62,465 bases of DNA from Cryobacterium sp. (lineage in GTDB: Bacteria > Actinomycetota > Actinomycetes > Actinomycetales > Microbacteriaceae): contig NZ_JAJAYI010000023.1 in assembly GCF_026786305.1 (NCBI RefSeq), positions 1 to 62,465 of the forward strand. The letters run 5' to 3'. Made by a program: the position numbers and the translations under genes. The notes under the pieces are model-generated. The model was not told the DNA's origin, did not search any database, and was given only the letters and a program-made list of their open reading frames with translations. Position 1 is the first letter of the stretch. The number at the start of each line of letters is the position of its first letter. Below, in pieces: positions 27,862 to 36,002 of the stretch.

Positions 27862-28863
27862 GTGGATACACCCGTTGGCGGTCCTACCGGCGCCGCAGCT
27901 CGCGCCCACAGCAATATCGCCCTCATCAAGTATTGGGGCAAGCGTGACGAGGCGCTGAACGTTCCTGCCGTTGGGTCGATCTCGATCACACTCGATGCGC
28001 TCTCGACCGATACCCGGGTGACGTTTGTTCCCGGCCTCCGTCACGACGAGTTTTGGCTCAATGACCAGCGGACCCAGTCGAAGCGTGTACTCGGGGTGCT
28101 CAATCTCGTGCGGGAACGGGCTGGCCTGTCGTTTCGTGCCCGGGTGACTTCGACCAATAACTTTCCAACAGGCGCCGGCCTGGCCTCGTCGGCATCAGGA
28201 TTCGCAGCCCTCGCAGTGGCAGCGAGCGCGGCTGCAGGGTTGACGCCGAGCACGCGTGAGCTGTCAATACTTGCTCGCCGCGGGTCGGGGTCAGCCGCGC
28301 GATCCATCTACGGCGGCTACGTCGAAATGCACACCGGCACTCGTCCCGACGGTATGGATGCTTTCGCCGAGCCCGTTCTGGATACGGACCCCTGGCCGTT
28401 GAGCGTGGTCGTGGCCATTACCTCCCACACGGCCAAGACGGTGTCGTCCACGCTCGGTATGGCCGGAAGCCGGGCAACGTCACCGTTCTACCCGGCCTGG
28501 GTCGACACAGCGAAGAACGACCTCGCCGACATGCGAGCCGCCATCGCCACACTCGATTTTCCCCGACTGGGCGAGCTGGCCGAATATAGTTGTCTAAAAC
28601 TGCATGCGCTGATGCTCACCAGCCGCCCACCCCTGATCTACTGGAATGCCGGCACGGTCGCGGCGATGCACACGGTGCACGAGTTGCGTCAGCAGGGCAT
28701 CGCGGTGTACTTCACGATCGATGCCGGTCCCCAGGTGAAAGCCCTGTGCGCACCCGCGGATGCAGCATTGGTGGCGCGAGCGTTGGCCGAGACACCCGGT
28801 GTGCAGGAGACCCGCACAAGTGCCCTCGGGCCGGGCGCGTACCTCATGGGGGCGCAAGAATGA
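27862..28863 (+). CDS. mvaD: Diphosphomevalonate decarboxylase
   Basis: 333 residues from a GTG at 27862 with GGAGC eight bases upstream. GHMP-family blocks specific to this enzyme are SNIALIKYWGKRDE, PTGAGLASSASGFAALA (ATP loop) and RRGSGSAARSIYGGYVE. It converts diphosphomevalonate to isopentenyl diphosphate with ATP. Its TGA overlaps the ATG of the phosphomevalonate kinase gene. Confidence 0.95.
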   Translation: MDTPVGGPTGAAARAHSNIALIKYWGKRDEALNVPAVGSISITLDALSTDTRVTFVPGLRHDEFWLNDQRTQSKRVLGVLNLVRERAGLSFRARVTSTNNFPTGAGLASSASGFAALAVAASAAAGLTPSTRELSILARRGSGSAARSIYGGYVEMHTGTRPDGMDAFAEPVLDTDPWPLSVVVAITSHTAKTVSSTLGMAGSRATSPFYPAWVDTAKNDLADMRAAIATLDFPRLGELAEYSCLKLHALMLTSRPPLIYWNAGTVAAMHTVHELRQQGIAVYFTIDAGPQVKALCAPADAALVARALAETPGVQETRTSALGPGAYLMGAQE

Positions 28864-29933
28864 TCCACACGTCCGCTCCCGGAAAGCTCTTCCTGCTCGG
28901 CGAATATGCGGTGCTGGAGGGTGCACCGGCACTGCTCACAGCGGTTGACCGTCGCGTTCGAGTCCGAATTGAAGAATCAGACTCCGAGCGCTGGCTTCTC
29001 GACGCACCCGGCCTCGGAATCCATAACCTCAGCCTGCAGCCCGATGGGGCCCTGCCCCCTGCCCTCGATCGGTCCACCCGCGAGAAATTGCGACTCTTCG
29101 ACGCGGTGCGCCGAGCGGTCGCCGAGTCGGGCGCCGCCGTGTCAACCGCTGCTCCTCGTGCACTCTCGATCAGCATCGACAGCAGCGAACTCTCGCTGGG
29201 CGGCTACAAGCTGGGTCTGGGCTCCAGCGCGGCTGTCTCGGTGGCGCTGACCGCCGGTCTGGCTCACGTTCGATCGCTGAACTTCGACAAAGGAGCCCTG
29301 TTCGAGGTGGCCGTTGCGGCCCACCGCCAGGCGCAGGATGGTGTCGGCAGCGGTGCCGACGTGGCCGCCGCGGTGAACGGCGGCCTCATTAGCTATTCGC
29401 GGGGAGCCACGGTGACCCAGGCCGCCTCACTGGCCGCCCTCGCGTGGCCGGAGGATCTCACCATGATGGTGGTGGTCACGGGAACCGGCAGCAGCACGCC
29501 CGAGCTGGTCGGTCGCGTATCCGAGTACGCGAAGCGCAACGATGCCGGCTACCGCGCCGATCTGGCCCGACTGACCGCTTTGGCCCAACGGGCCACAGCA
29601 GCGCTGGGTTCGGCCGATACGTTTCTGACCCTGACCTCGGAGTATTTCGAGGCGTTGGAGACTCTCGATGCACACGCCGGAGCCGGCATCATCAGTGACC
29701 GGCACCGCGAGTTGCATGCCCTGGCGGCACAGAGCGGAGGCGTGTTCAAATCGTCCGGGGCCGGCGGCGGGGACGTCGGGCTCGCCTTCGCGCGCCGTGG
29801 TGCTCCCGCGCGTGACCTGGCGGCAGCGCTCCTGGCCGCCCAGGCACACATCGTGCCACTCGCTTTCTGCGCCGCCGGGATAAACACGGACGCCGACATT
29901 GACTCGATGCGCGGCACAATGGACTTCTTGTGA
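28860..29933 (+). CDS. Phosphomevalonate kinase
   Basis: 357 residues from the ATG at 28860, coupled to mvaD (ATGA). The N-terminal SAPGKLFLLGEYAVLEG, the ATP loop KLGLGSSAAVSVAL and the C-terminal SSGAGGGDVGLAF mark the GHMP kinase PMK branch. It makes diphosphomevalonate. It overlaps the next gene by four bases. An upstream in-frame start would run inside mvaD and is rejected. Confidence 0.93.
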   Translation: MIHTSAPGKLFLLGEYAVLEGAPALLTAVDRRVRVRIEESDSERWLLDAPGLGIHNLSLQPDGALPPALDRSTREKLRLFDAVRRAVAESGAAVSTAAPRALSISIDSSELSLGGYKLGLGSSAAVSVALTAGLAHVRSLNFDKGALFEVAVAAHRQAQDGVGSGADVAAAVNGGLISYSRGATVTQAASLAALAWPEDLTMMVVVTGTGSSTPELVGRVSEYAKRNDAGYRADLARLTALAQRATAALGSADTFLTLTSEYFEALETLDAHAGAGIISDRHRELHALAAQSGGVFKSSGAGGGDVGLAFARRGAPARDLAAALLAAQAHIVPLAFCAAGINTDADIDSMRGTMDFL

Positions 29934-32383
29934 AAAACACCCACCTGTCCAAGTTCTACCAGCTCACCGTGACGGAACGGCTGCAGCTTCTCCACGACCG
30001 CGGAATCATCGGAGACGGTGACTTTGCCGCCCTGACCACGGACAGCTACCGCCTCGATGTGGAAACAGCCGACCGACTCACCGAGAACGTCATCGGGGTG
30101 TTTTCAATGCCGATGGGTCTTGGTCTGAATTTTCACATCAACCAACGGGATTATCTGGTTCCCATGGTGGTCGAGGAGCCCTCGGTCATTGCCGCCGTCA
30201 GTTCGGCCGCCGCCCTGATTTCGCGCTCCGGCGGGTTCATCAGCGTCGCCGAGACCCCCTTGCTGCTGGGGCAGGTGCAGGTGCTCGACGTTATCGACCC
30301 CGAGGCGGCCAGGGACCGCCTGCTGCAGGATAAAAGTGCGATTCTCAATCTGGCCAACGATCAGCATCCGAATATGGTCGGCCGCGGCGGCGGCGCCACG
30401 GATCTCGAAGTGTTTCTGCGCGGCGCCACAGCGGAGCACGGCGAGTTACTCGTGGTACATCTCATCGTCGACAGCCGTGATGCCATGGGCGCCAACCTGG
30501 TCAACACGATGTGCGAAGCGGTCGCGCCACTCATAGAAAAAATCACGGGCGGGCATGTGTTTCTGCGCATCCTCTCAAATTTCACCGACCGGGCAATGGT
30601 GCGCGCACGCGCCGTGATTCCCCTCGCACGGCTCGGTTCAGGCAGGTTCTCGGCCGAGCGGGTTCGAGATGGCATCATTCTGGCCAGCGAATTTGCCGCA
30701 ATGGATGTCTACCGGGCCACTACTCACAACAAGGGCATCATGAATGGAATCGACGCTGTCGCCATCGCCACCGGCAATGATTGGCGGGCGATCGAGGCTG
30801 CCGCGCACGCTTATGCGGCGCGTAGCGGACACTATGCTCCCCTGACGTCCTGGTCAAAGCATGAGCGGGGCGACCTCGTGGGCGAACTGGAAATCCCCCT
30901 CAAAGTCGGCATTGTCGGTGGCCAGGTGGAATCCAACGACCTGGTCCGCATTGCACACACAATTCTCGGGGTCGACTCGGCGGCGGAGTTGGCGCAGGTG
31001 ATGGCTGCTGTCGGCCTGGCCCAAAACCTGGCTGCGCTCAAGGCGTTGTCGACCGACGGTATTCAGTCCGGGCACATGCGCCTACATGCCCGCAGCGTGG
31101 CGGTCGCCGCCGGTGCCCAGGGTGTGAGGTTCAACGACGTCGTCGACGCGCTGGTCGCCAGTGGCGAAGTCAAGGTGTGGAATGCGAGGCACATTCTCGA
31201 ATCGCTCGGCGGTGAATCGCTCGGCCGTGAATCGCTCGGCCGTGAATCGCTCGGCCGTGAATCGCTCGGCCGTGAGTCGCTCGGCGGCGCGGCGAGCCCG
31301 GCGCCGGTTGCGAGTGCACCGCCCATCGTGCCTCCCATCGCGCAGCCCATCGCGCAGCCCAGCGCACCCCTGACACTGCCGGTTGCCAGAGCCACGTCTC
31401 GCCCCGCCGCCACCCAAGCAGCTTCGGGTTCCGGGGCGGCCGGATTCGGCAAGATCATTTTGTTTGGTGAACACTCCGTGGTGTACGGCTACCACGCCAT
31501 CGCCGCACCGATCGGGCTGTCGATCAGCGCCCAGGTGACCCGCGCGGCATCGGGAGTTGAACTGATCATTCCCGGCTCAGATTCTCCCGAATCGGCCGAT
31601 TCCGCCCTTCCTGTTCGCATTGTTGCCCTGATCACCGAGCGACTGGGCATTACCGACACCGGTATGCGCGTCGAGGTGTTCCCCAACCTTCCCCGAGCCA
31701 GTGGGCTGGGGGCATCCGCCGCCCTCGCCGTCAGTATCATTCGCGCCATGACCCGCTGCTTCAATATTGCCCTGACCGAGGCCGAGGTAAGTGCGCTCGC
31801 GTTCGAATGCGAACAGATCGTGCACGGCACTCCCTCGGGCATCGACAACACCGTCGCGACCTTTGGCCAACCGATTCTGTTCCGCAAGGCCAACGGGGCT
31901 CGAGCGGCGGAGTTCTCGGTGGTCTCACCGCCGCATCCGATTCCTGTCATCATAGGGCTGACCGGAGTGCGATCGTTGACCGCGGGTACCGTCAGCATTG
32001 TGCGCAGCGCCTGGGCGAAGAACCCCGCGCGGTACGACGCGATTTTCGAGCAGATCGACAGTTTGGCGCTGGCTGGCGTTGGCGCCCTGCAGCGTGGTGA
32101 TATTGCCGAGCTCGGCGACCTCATGAACATCAATCAAGGCTTGCTGAACGCATTGCAGGTGTCGAGCCCATCCCTTGAAGCGCTGGTCGACATTGCCCGG
32201 CGGTCCGGTGCTCTCGGAGCAAAACTCACTGGCGGAGGAGGTGGCGGCGCGATGATCGCCATTGCCGACCCCGACCGCACCACGGCCGTTGCCGCGTCAA
32301 TGCGCGGGGCCGGGTACACCACGTACCTGACCGAGATTCGCGCGCCGGTCCAACCGCCCGCGACGCGCCTTCAGGCGGGGTAG
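29930..32383 (+). CDS. Bifunctional HMG-CoA reductase (class II)-mevalonate kinase fusion
   Basis: 817 residues in one open frame. Residues 1-425 are class II HMG-CoA reductase: Glu83 (MVVEEPSVIAA), cofactor loop DAMGANLVN, Lys268 (HNKGIMNG), Asp284 (TGNDWRA) and His382 (GHMRLHARS) match the catalytic set. Residues 426-503 are a linker of ESLGR repeats and Pro/Ala-rich sequence. Residues ~504-817 are mevalonate kinase: GFGKIILFGEHSVVYG, ATP loop PRASGLGASAALA (588-600), HGTPSGIDN with catalytic Asp639, and KLTGGGGGGA. The chain would carry HMG-CoA through mevalonate to mevalonate-5-phosphate. It starts with a GTG overlapping the PMK stop. Confidence 0.93.
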   Translation: MKNTHLSKFYQLTVTERLQLLHDRGIIGDGDFAALTTDSYRLDVETADRLTENVIGVFSMPMGLGLNFHINQRDYLVPMVVEEPSVIAAVSSAAALISRSGGFISVAETPLLLGQVQVLDVIDPEAARDRLLQDKSAILNLANDQHPNMVGRGGGATDLEVFLRGATAEHGELLVVHLIVDSRDAMGANLVNTMCEAVAPLIEKITGGHVFLRILSNFTDRAMVRARAVIPLARLGSGRFSAERVRDGIILASEFAAMDVYRATTHNKGIMNGIDAVAIATGNDWRAIEAAAHAYAARSGHYAPLTSWSKHERGDLVGELEIPLKVGIVGGQVESNDLVRIAHTILGVDSAAELAQVMAAVGLAQNLAALKALSTDGIQSGHMRLHARSVAVAAGAQGVRFNDVVDALVASGEVKVWNARHILESLGGESLGRESLGRESLGRESLGRESLGGAASPAPVASAPPIVPPIAQPIAQPSAPLTLPVARATSRPAATQAASGSGAAGFGKIILFGEHSVVYGYHAIAAPIGLSISAQVTRAASGVELIIPGSDSPESADSALPVRIVALITERLGITDTGMRVEVFPNLPRASGLGASAALAVSIIRAMTRCFNIALTEAEVSALAFECEQIVHGTPSGIDNTVATFGQPILFRKANGARAAEFSVVSPPHPIPVIIGLTGVRSLTAGTVSIVRSAWAKNPARYDAIFEQIDSLALAGVGALQRGDIAELGDLMNINQGLLNALQVSSPSLEALVDIARRSGALGAKLTGGGGGGAMIAIADPDRTTAVAASMRGAGYTTYLTEIRAPVQPPATRLQAG
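31199..31288 (+). repeat. 15-bp in-frame minisatellite in HMGR-MVK linker
   Basis: Six units of GAATCGCTCGGCCGT (outer ones slightly different) at 31199, 31214, 31229, 31244, 31259 and 31274 encode ESLGG-(ESLGR)x4-ESLGG between the two enzyme domains. The period is a multiple of three, so changes in copy number alter only linker length. Confidence 0.95.
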
Positions 32384-32917
32384 TCAGCGGATTGTGTTGC
32401 TTTCTTGAGAAATATTTTCCGCGAAGACGTGGTAGACATCCCAGAACCAGCCCGTGACGTCTTTGTCCTCGAGCCAGGGTGCGAGCTCCTCCGGACTCGC
32501 CGCATGAATATCGGAAACTTCCTCCGGGTTCCACGTCGCGGTTCTCGAGTAGTAGCCAACGATCACATGGTTGAACTCGTGCTCAACAAGGCCGGTCTTG
32601 TAGTCTTCGAAACGATAGCTCACCAGCCCCAGCTGTTTGGCTGACCGAACACGAATGCGCAGCTCGTCATAGACGCGGGCAACGGCCTCGTCGATGACCG
32701 TTTCAGCGCTCTGCGGATGCCCGCAGCAGGAGTTTGACCACGCGCCGGGCCAGTGGTATTTACTCGCTGCCCGCTTCTGGAGAAGTACCCGACCGGAGTC
32801 ATCAACCAAGAATACGGAGAAGGCACGGTGTAGTCGGCCCGGGGCTGTGTGGGCGGCTATTTTTTCCAGGCTGCCCTGGTGTTGGCCGTGCTCATCAACG
32901 AGTTCGACTAGCTGCAA
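32384..32917 (-). CDS. idi: Isopentenyl-diphosphate delta-isomerase, type I
   Basis: 177 residues if started at the TTG at 32917 (QLVELVDEHG). Nudix-like fold with the catalytic cysteine in SNSCCGHP and the glutamate in VEHEFNHV; both needed for IPP/DMAPP interconversion. The stop abuts the HMGR-MVK stop from the opposite strand with no gap. No ATG fits; the frame upstream of 32917 lacks family similarity, so the TTG start is the best guess with a weak ribosome site. Confidence 0.9.
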   Translation of the reverse strand: MQLVELVDEHGQHQGSLEKIAAHTAPGRLHRAFSVFLVDDSGRVLLQKRAASKYHWPGAWSNSCCGHPQSAETVIDEAVARVYDELRIRVRSAKQLGLVSYRFEDYKTGLVEHEFNHVIVGYYSRTATWNPEEVSDIHAASPEELAPWLEDKDVTGWFWDVYHVFAENISQESNTIR

Positions 32918-33105
32918 CGTGCACCACCATTTCGTCTGGCCCCTATTTCGTCTCGAGAACTCGCATCCGCAGGTACTCCCGCAAATCGACCAGCGTGGTG
33001 CTGTCGGCAAGGATATCATCGCCACGTTCGTGGACGAATTTATGAACGCAACAGTATGCTGAGGCACACGTCCGCCGGCAAAGCGGAACGCAAGAGAGGT
33101 GCCTG

Positions 33106-33438
33106 ATGATGAAATCGTCGCTGACTGCCCTGGTGCGTCATGAGTTGGATCATGCTCGGCAAGGGAGCAGTGGTCGTAGCGCGAAGACCGTGTACGGGGG
33201 GAATGAGCGTACCCTTCGCCAGACTGTGATCGCGCTCCGTGCCGGTGCCAAGATGGAAGAGCACGAGTGCCCCGGTGAGGCGACCCTGTTTGTTCTCCAC
33301 GGCCGCGTGATTCTGACCTCCGGTGAGAAGTCCTGGACCGGATCAACGGGCGATCTGCTGATCGTTCCGGAGGATCGTCACGCGCTTGAAGCGGTTGAGG
33401 ATTCGGCGATTCTGTTCACGGTGGCCAAGATCCGATAA
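33106..33438 (+). CDS. Small cupin-domain protein
   Basis: 110 residues. The single cupin barrel shows the motif regions EHECPGEATLFVLHGRVIL and TGDLLIVPEDRHAL, with potential metal ligands His and Glu in motif 1 and His in motif 2. The start ATG at 33106 has GAGAGG upstream. Such short stand-alone cupins often bind a metal or small ligand. It sits between idi and fdxA with no operon partner. Confidence 0.85.
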   Translation: MMKSSLTALVRHELDHARQGSSGRSAKTVYGGNERTLRQTVIALRAGAKMEEHECPGEATLFVLHGRVILTSGEKSWTGSTGDLLIVPEDRHALEAVEDSAILFTVAKIR

Positions 33439-33470
33439 CGAGGTCCCGGCTCAAACGAAGCCTGCGGTAC

Positions 33471-33788
33471 TCAATTCTGTGGCGGAAGCGCGACGATCAG
33501 GGCGTGATCCTGCGCAAATACTCCCACTTTGGCGGCCCCTCCCGGGGATCCGATGTCTTCGAAGAATTCCACGTTGGCCCGGTAATAATCAGCCCAACGC
33601 TCCGGCAGATCGTCTTCGTAATAAATCGCTTCAACCGGGCACACGGGTTCACAGGCACCGCAATCGATGCACTCATCGGGGTGGATGTACAGCATCCGTT
33701 CGCCCTCGTAAATACAGTCAACCGGACATTCTTCAATGCAGGCCCGATCCTTCACATCAACGCAGGGAAGAGCAATGACGTACGTCAT
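33471..33788 (-). CDS. fdxA: Seven-iron ferredoxin (FdxA type)
   Basis: 105 residues from the ATG at 33788 (MTYVIALPC). Cysteine patterns ACIEECPVDCIYEG and CIDCGACEPVCPVEAIYY bind one 3Fe-4S and one 4Fe-4S cluster. The tail YYRANVEFFEDIGSPGGAA is diagnostic of the actinobacterial family. It carries electrons to P450s or oxidoreductases. A partial second copy lies at 15265-15425. Confidence 0.96.
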   Translation of the reverse strand: MTYVIALPCVDVKDRACIEECPVDCIYEGERMLYIHPDECIDCGACEPVCPVEAIYYEDDLPERWADYYRANVEFFEDIGSPGGAAKVGVFAQDHALIVALPPQN

Positions 33789-33998
33789 GGTGGCTGGGCT
33801 CCATTCACGCGAGGGGTGGTTTTTCAACCTACAACATCGTACTGATTACAATAACCCCACCACGGGAGCGCGCGCGTTTACTTTGCCTGGCGCTGGCGGT
33901 TCCGCACGTGCTGTCCTAGATTTGATACTGCTGCGAACCACTTCGCAGGAAGGCCACTATCGAGAACTTCTCGACGGTGTTCGAGCAAGGAGGCTCCA

Positions 33999-35978
33999 GT
34001 GTCACACAATGTCGCCCAGAAATTAATTGCTTCACATTTGCTCAGCGGCCAGATGACACCTGGTGCCGAAATCGGCTTGCGCATCGATCAGACTCTCACC
34101 CAGGATGCCACCGGAACTCTCGTCATGCTGGAGCTCGAGGCGCTCGGCCTGGATCGTGCCCGCACCGAAGTCTCAGTGCAGTACGTTGACCACAACTTGC
34201 TGCAGTCCGACAGTAAGAACGCCGAAGACCACGATTTTCTGCGCTCGGCCTGCCAACGCTTCGGCCTGTGGTTTTCCAAGGCCGGTAACGGCGTCTCACA
34301 CCCGACTCACATGCAGCGCTTCGGCATTCCGGGCAAGACCATGGTCGGCTCCGACAGCCACACCCCGGCGGCCGGGTCACTCGGCATGCTGGCCATTGGC
34401 GTAGGTGGTATCGAAGTCGCACTCGCCATCGCCGGAGAACCGCTCTACATTCGGATGCCCGAAATCTGGGGTGTGCGCCTCACCGGCCAGCTCCCACCGT
34501 GGACGAGTGCCAAAGATATCATTCTGGAGATGCTGCGCCGTCATGGCGTCAAAGGCGGCGTGAACCGCATCGTCGAATACTACGGTCCGGGCCTGGCGAA
34601 CCTCACCGCGATGGACCGGCACGTCATCGCCAATATGGGCGCTGAACTCGGTGCGACGACCACGGTCTTTCCCGCAGATGAGCAGGTGCGCGCGTTCCTG
34701 ACCGCCGAGGCGCGCGCTGGCGACTTCGTCGAACTCCTGGCCGACTCGGACGCCACCTACGACGTCAATGAAGAAATCGACCTGTCCACGATCGTGCCGC
34801 TGATCGCGCTGCCCAGTTCGCCCGGCAACGTCGTGCCGGTGAGCGAAGTCGCCGGTCGACCGGTGGCCCAGGTTGTCATCGGCTCGTCGGCGAACCCGGG
34901 GCTGCGCGACTTCGCGATCGTCGGCGCCATCGTCAAGGGGCGCCAATCGCACGCGGGGGTCTCGTTCGACGTCAACCCCAGCTCGCGGCAGATTCTGCAG
35001 GATTTGACCCTGATGGGATCCACCCTGGACTTGATCGGGGCTGGCGCGCGACTGCACCAGTCGGGTTGCATGGGCTGTATCGGAATGGGTCAGGCGCCCG
35101 CGAATGGGAGCATCAGCCTGCGCACAATGCCACGCAACTTTCCCGGCCGCTCCGGCACCAAGGAAGATTCGGTCTACCTGTGTTCACCGGAGACGGCCGC
35201 GGCCGCCGCGCTCACGGGTACGATCACTGACCCCCGAGATCTCGAAGAATTGTACGGTCTGACCTACCCAGCGCTCGAATTTCCGGCGACGTCCAGTGTC
35301 AACCTGGGCATGTTGGAAGCGCCGTTGCCGCTCGCAGAGGCGATGCAGGTACAGCTGGTCAAGGGCGAGAACATCTCATCACTGCCCATGTTCACGCCCC
35401 TGGCCGATACCATCGCGGCCCCCGTCATCCTCAAGGTGGGCGATGACATTTCAACGGATGAGATTCTGCCGGCCGGCGCGCGCGTTCTGCCCTATCGCAG
35501 CAACATTCCCCAGCTCGCCCGATTCACGTTCGACCAGGTTGACCCGACCTACCCGACTCGGGCGGAGGAAACCCGGGATGCCACCGGCCACGTCATTGTC
35601 GCGGGCGCCAATTATGGGCAGGGCTCCTCACGCGAACACGCCGCCATCACGCCACGATTCTTGGGCTTGCGTGCTGTGCTGGCCGTCTCATTCGCCCGGA
35701 TTCACTGGCAGAACCTCGCTAACTTCGGCGTGCTCGCCCTTGAATTTGTAGACCCTGCCGACCGAGAGCGCATTCAGCAGGGCGACGTGCTCGTGATCAC
35801 CGGCATTCGGGAGTCCCTTCTGGCCGGCACCGAGATGTCTGTGCACAATCAGACCCGGAACGAAGAATACTCAGCACGGCAGCGGCTCTCCACACGGCAG
35901 ATCGAAATGCTGTTGGCCGGCGGCCTCATTCCCTGGTTGCAGCAGCGCCGGGTGGCTGAAGCTGGCACCGGCGCCTGA
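33999..35978 (+). CDS. Aconitate hydratase, short (Aquifex-type) form
   Basis: 659 residues from a GTG at 33999 with AAGGAGG. It contains the aconitase core (VGSDSHTPAAGSLGMLAIG) and the swivel domain (NYGQGSSREHAAITPRFLG). The cluster segment SGCMGCIGMG supplies Cys357 and Cys360. The first cluster cysteine of classic aconitases (GSCTN) is Ser297 here (IGSSANPGLRDF). The length fits the shorter aconitase subfamily rather than the ~900-residue AcnA. It should interconvert citrate and isocitrate or a related hydroxyacid. Confidence 0.87.
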   Translation: MSHNVAQKLIASHLLSGQMTPGAEIGLRIDQTLTQDATGTLVMLELEALGLDRARTEVSVQYVDHNLLQSDSKNAEDHDFLRSACQRFGLWFSKAGNGVSHPTHMQRFGIPGKTMVGSDSHTPAAGSLGMLAIGVGGIEVALAIAGEPLYIRMPEIWGVRLTGQLPPWTSAKDIILEMLRRHGVKGGVNRIVEYYGPGLANLTAMDRHVIANMGAELGATTTVFPADEQVRAFLTAEARAGDFVELLADSDATYDVNEEIDLSTIVPLIALPSSPGNVVPVSEVAGRPVAQVVIGSSANPGLRDFAIVGAIVKGRQSHAGVSFDVNPSSRQILQDLTLMGSTLDLIGAGARLHQSGCMGCIGMGQAPANGSISLRTMPRNFPGRSGTKEDSVYLCSPETAAAAALTGTITDPRDLEELYGLTYPALEFPATSSVNLGMLEAPLPLAEAMQVQLVKGENISSLPMFTPLADTIAAPVILKVGDDISTDEILPAGARVLPYRSNIPQLARFTFDQVDPTYPTRAEETRDATGHVIVAGANYGQGSSREHAAITPRFLGLRAVLAVSFARIHWQNLANFGVLALEFVDPADRERIQQGDVLVITGIRESLLAGTEMSVHNQTRNEEYSARQRLSTRQIEMLLAGGLIPWLQQRRVAEAGTGA

Positions 35979-36002
35979 CACCCGCCACCGGGGATACGCC
36001 GA

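Noticed and set aside
31199..31288. CRISPR-like array
   Set aside because: Units are contiguous 15-mers with no spacers and lie in a coding frame; same for the other tandem repeats.
32950..33050. Short minus-strand peptide upstream of idi ending LVDLREYLRMRVLETK
   Set aside because: Looks codon-like, but no start codon precedes it in frame and it is under 40 residues; left as unexplained.
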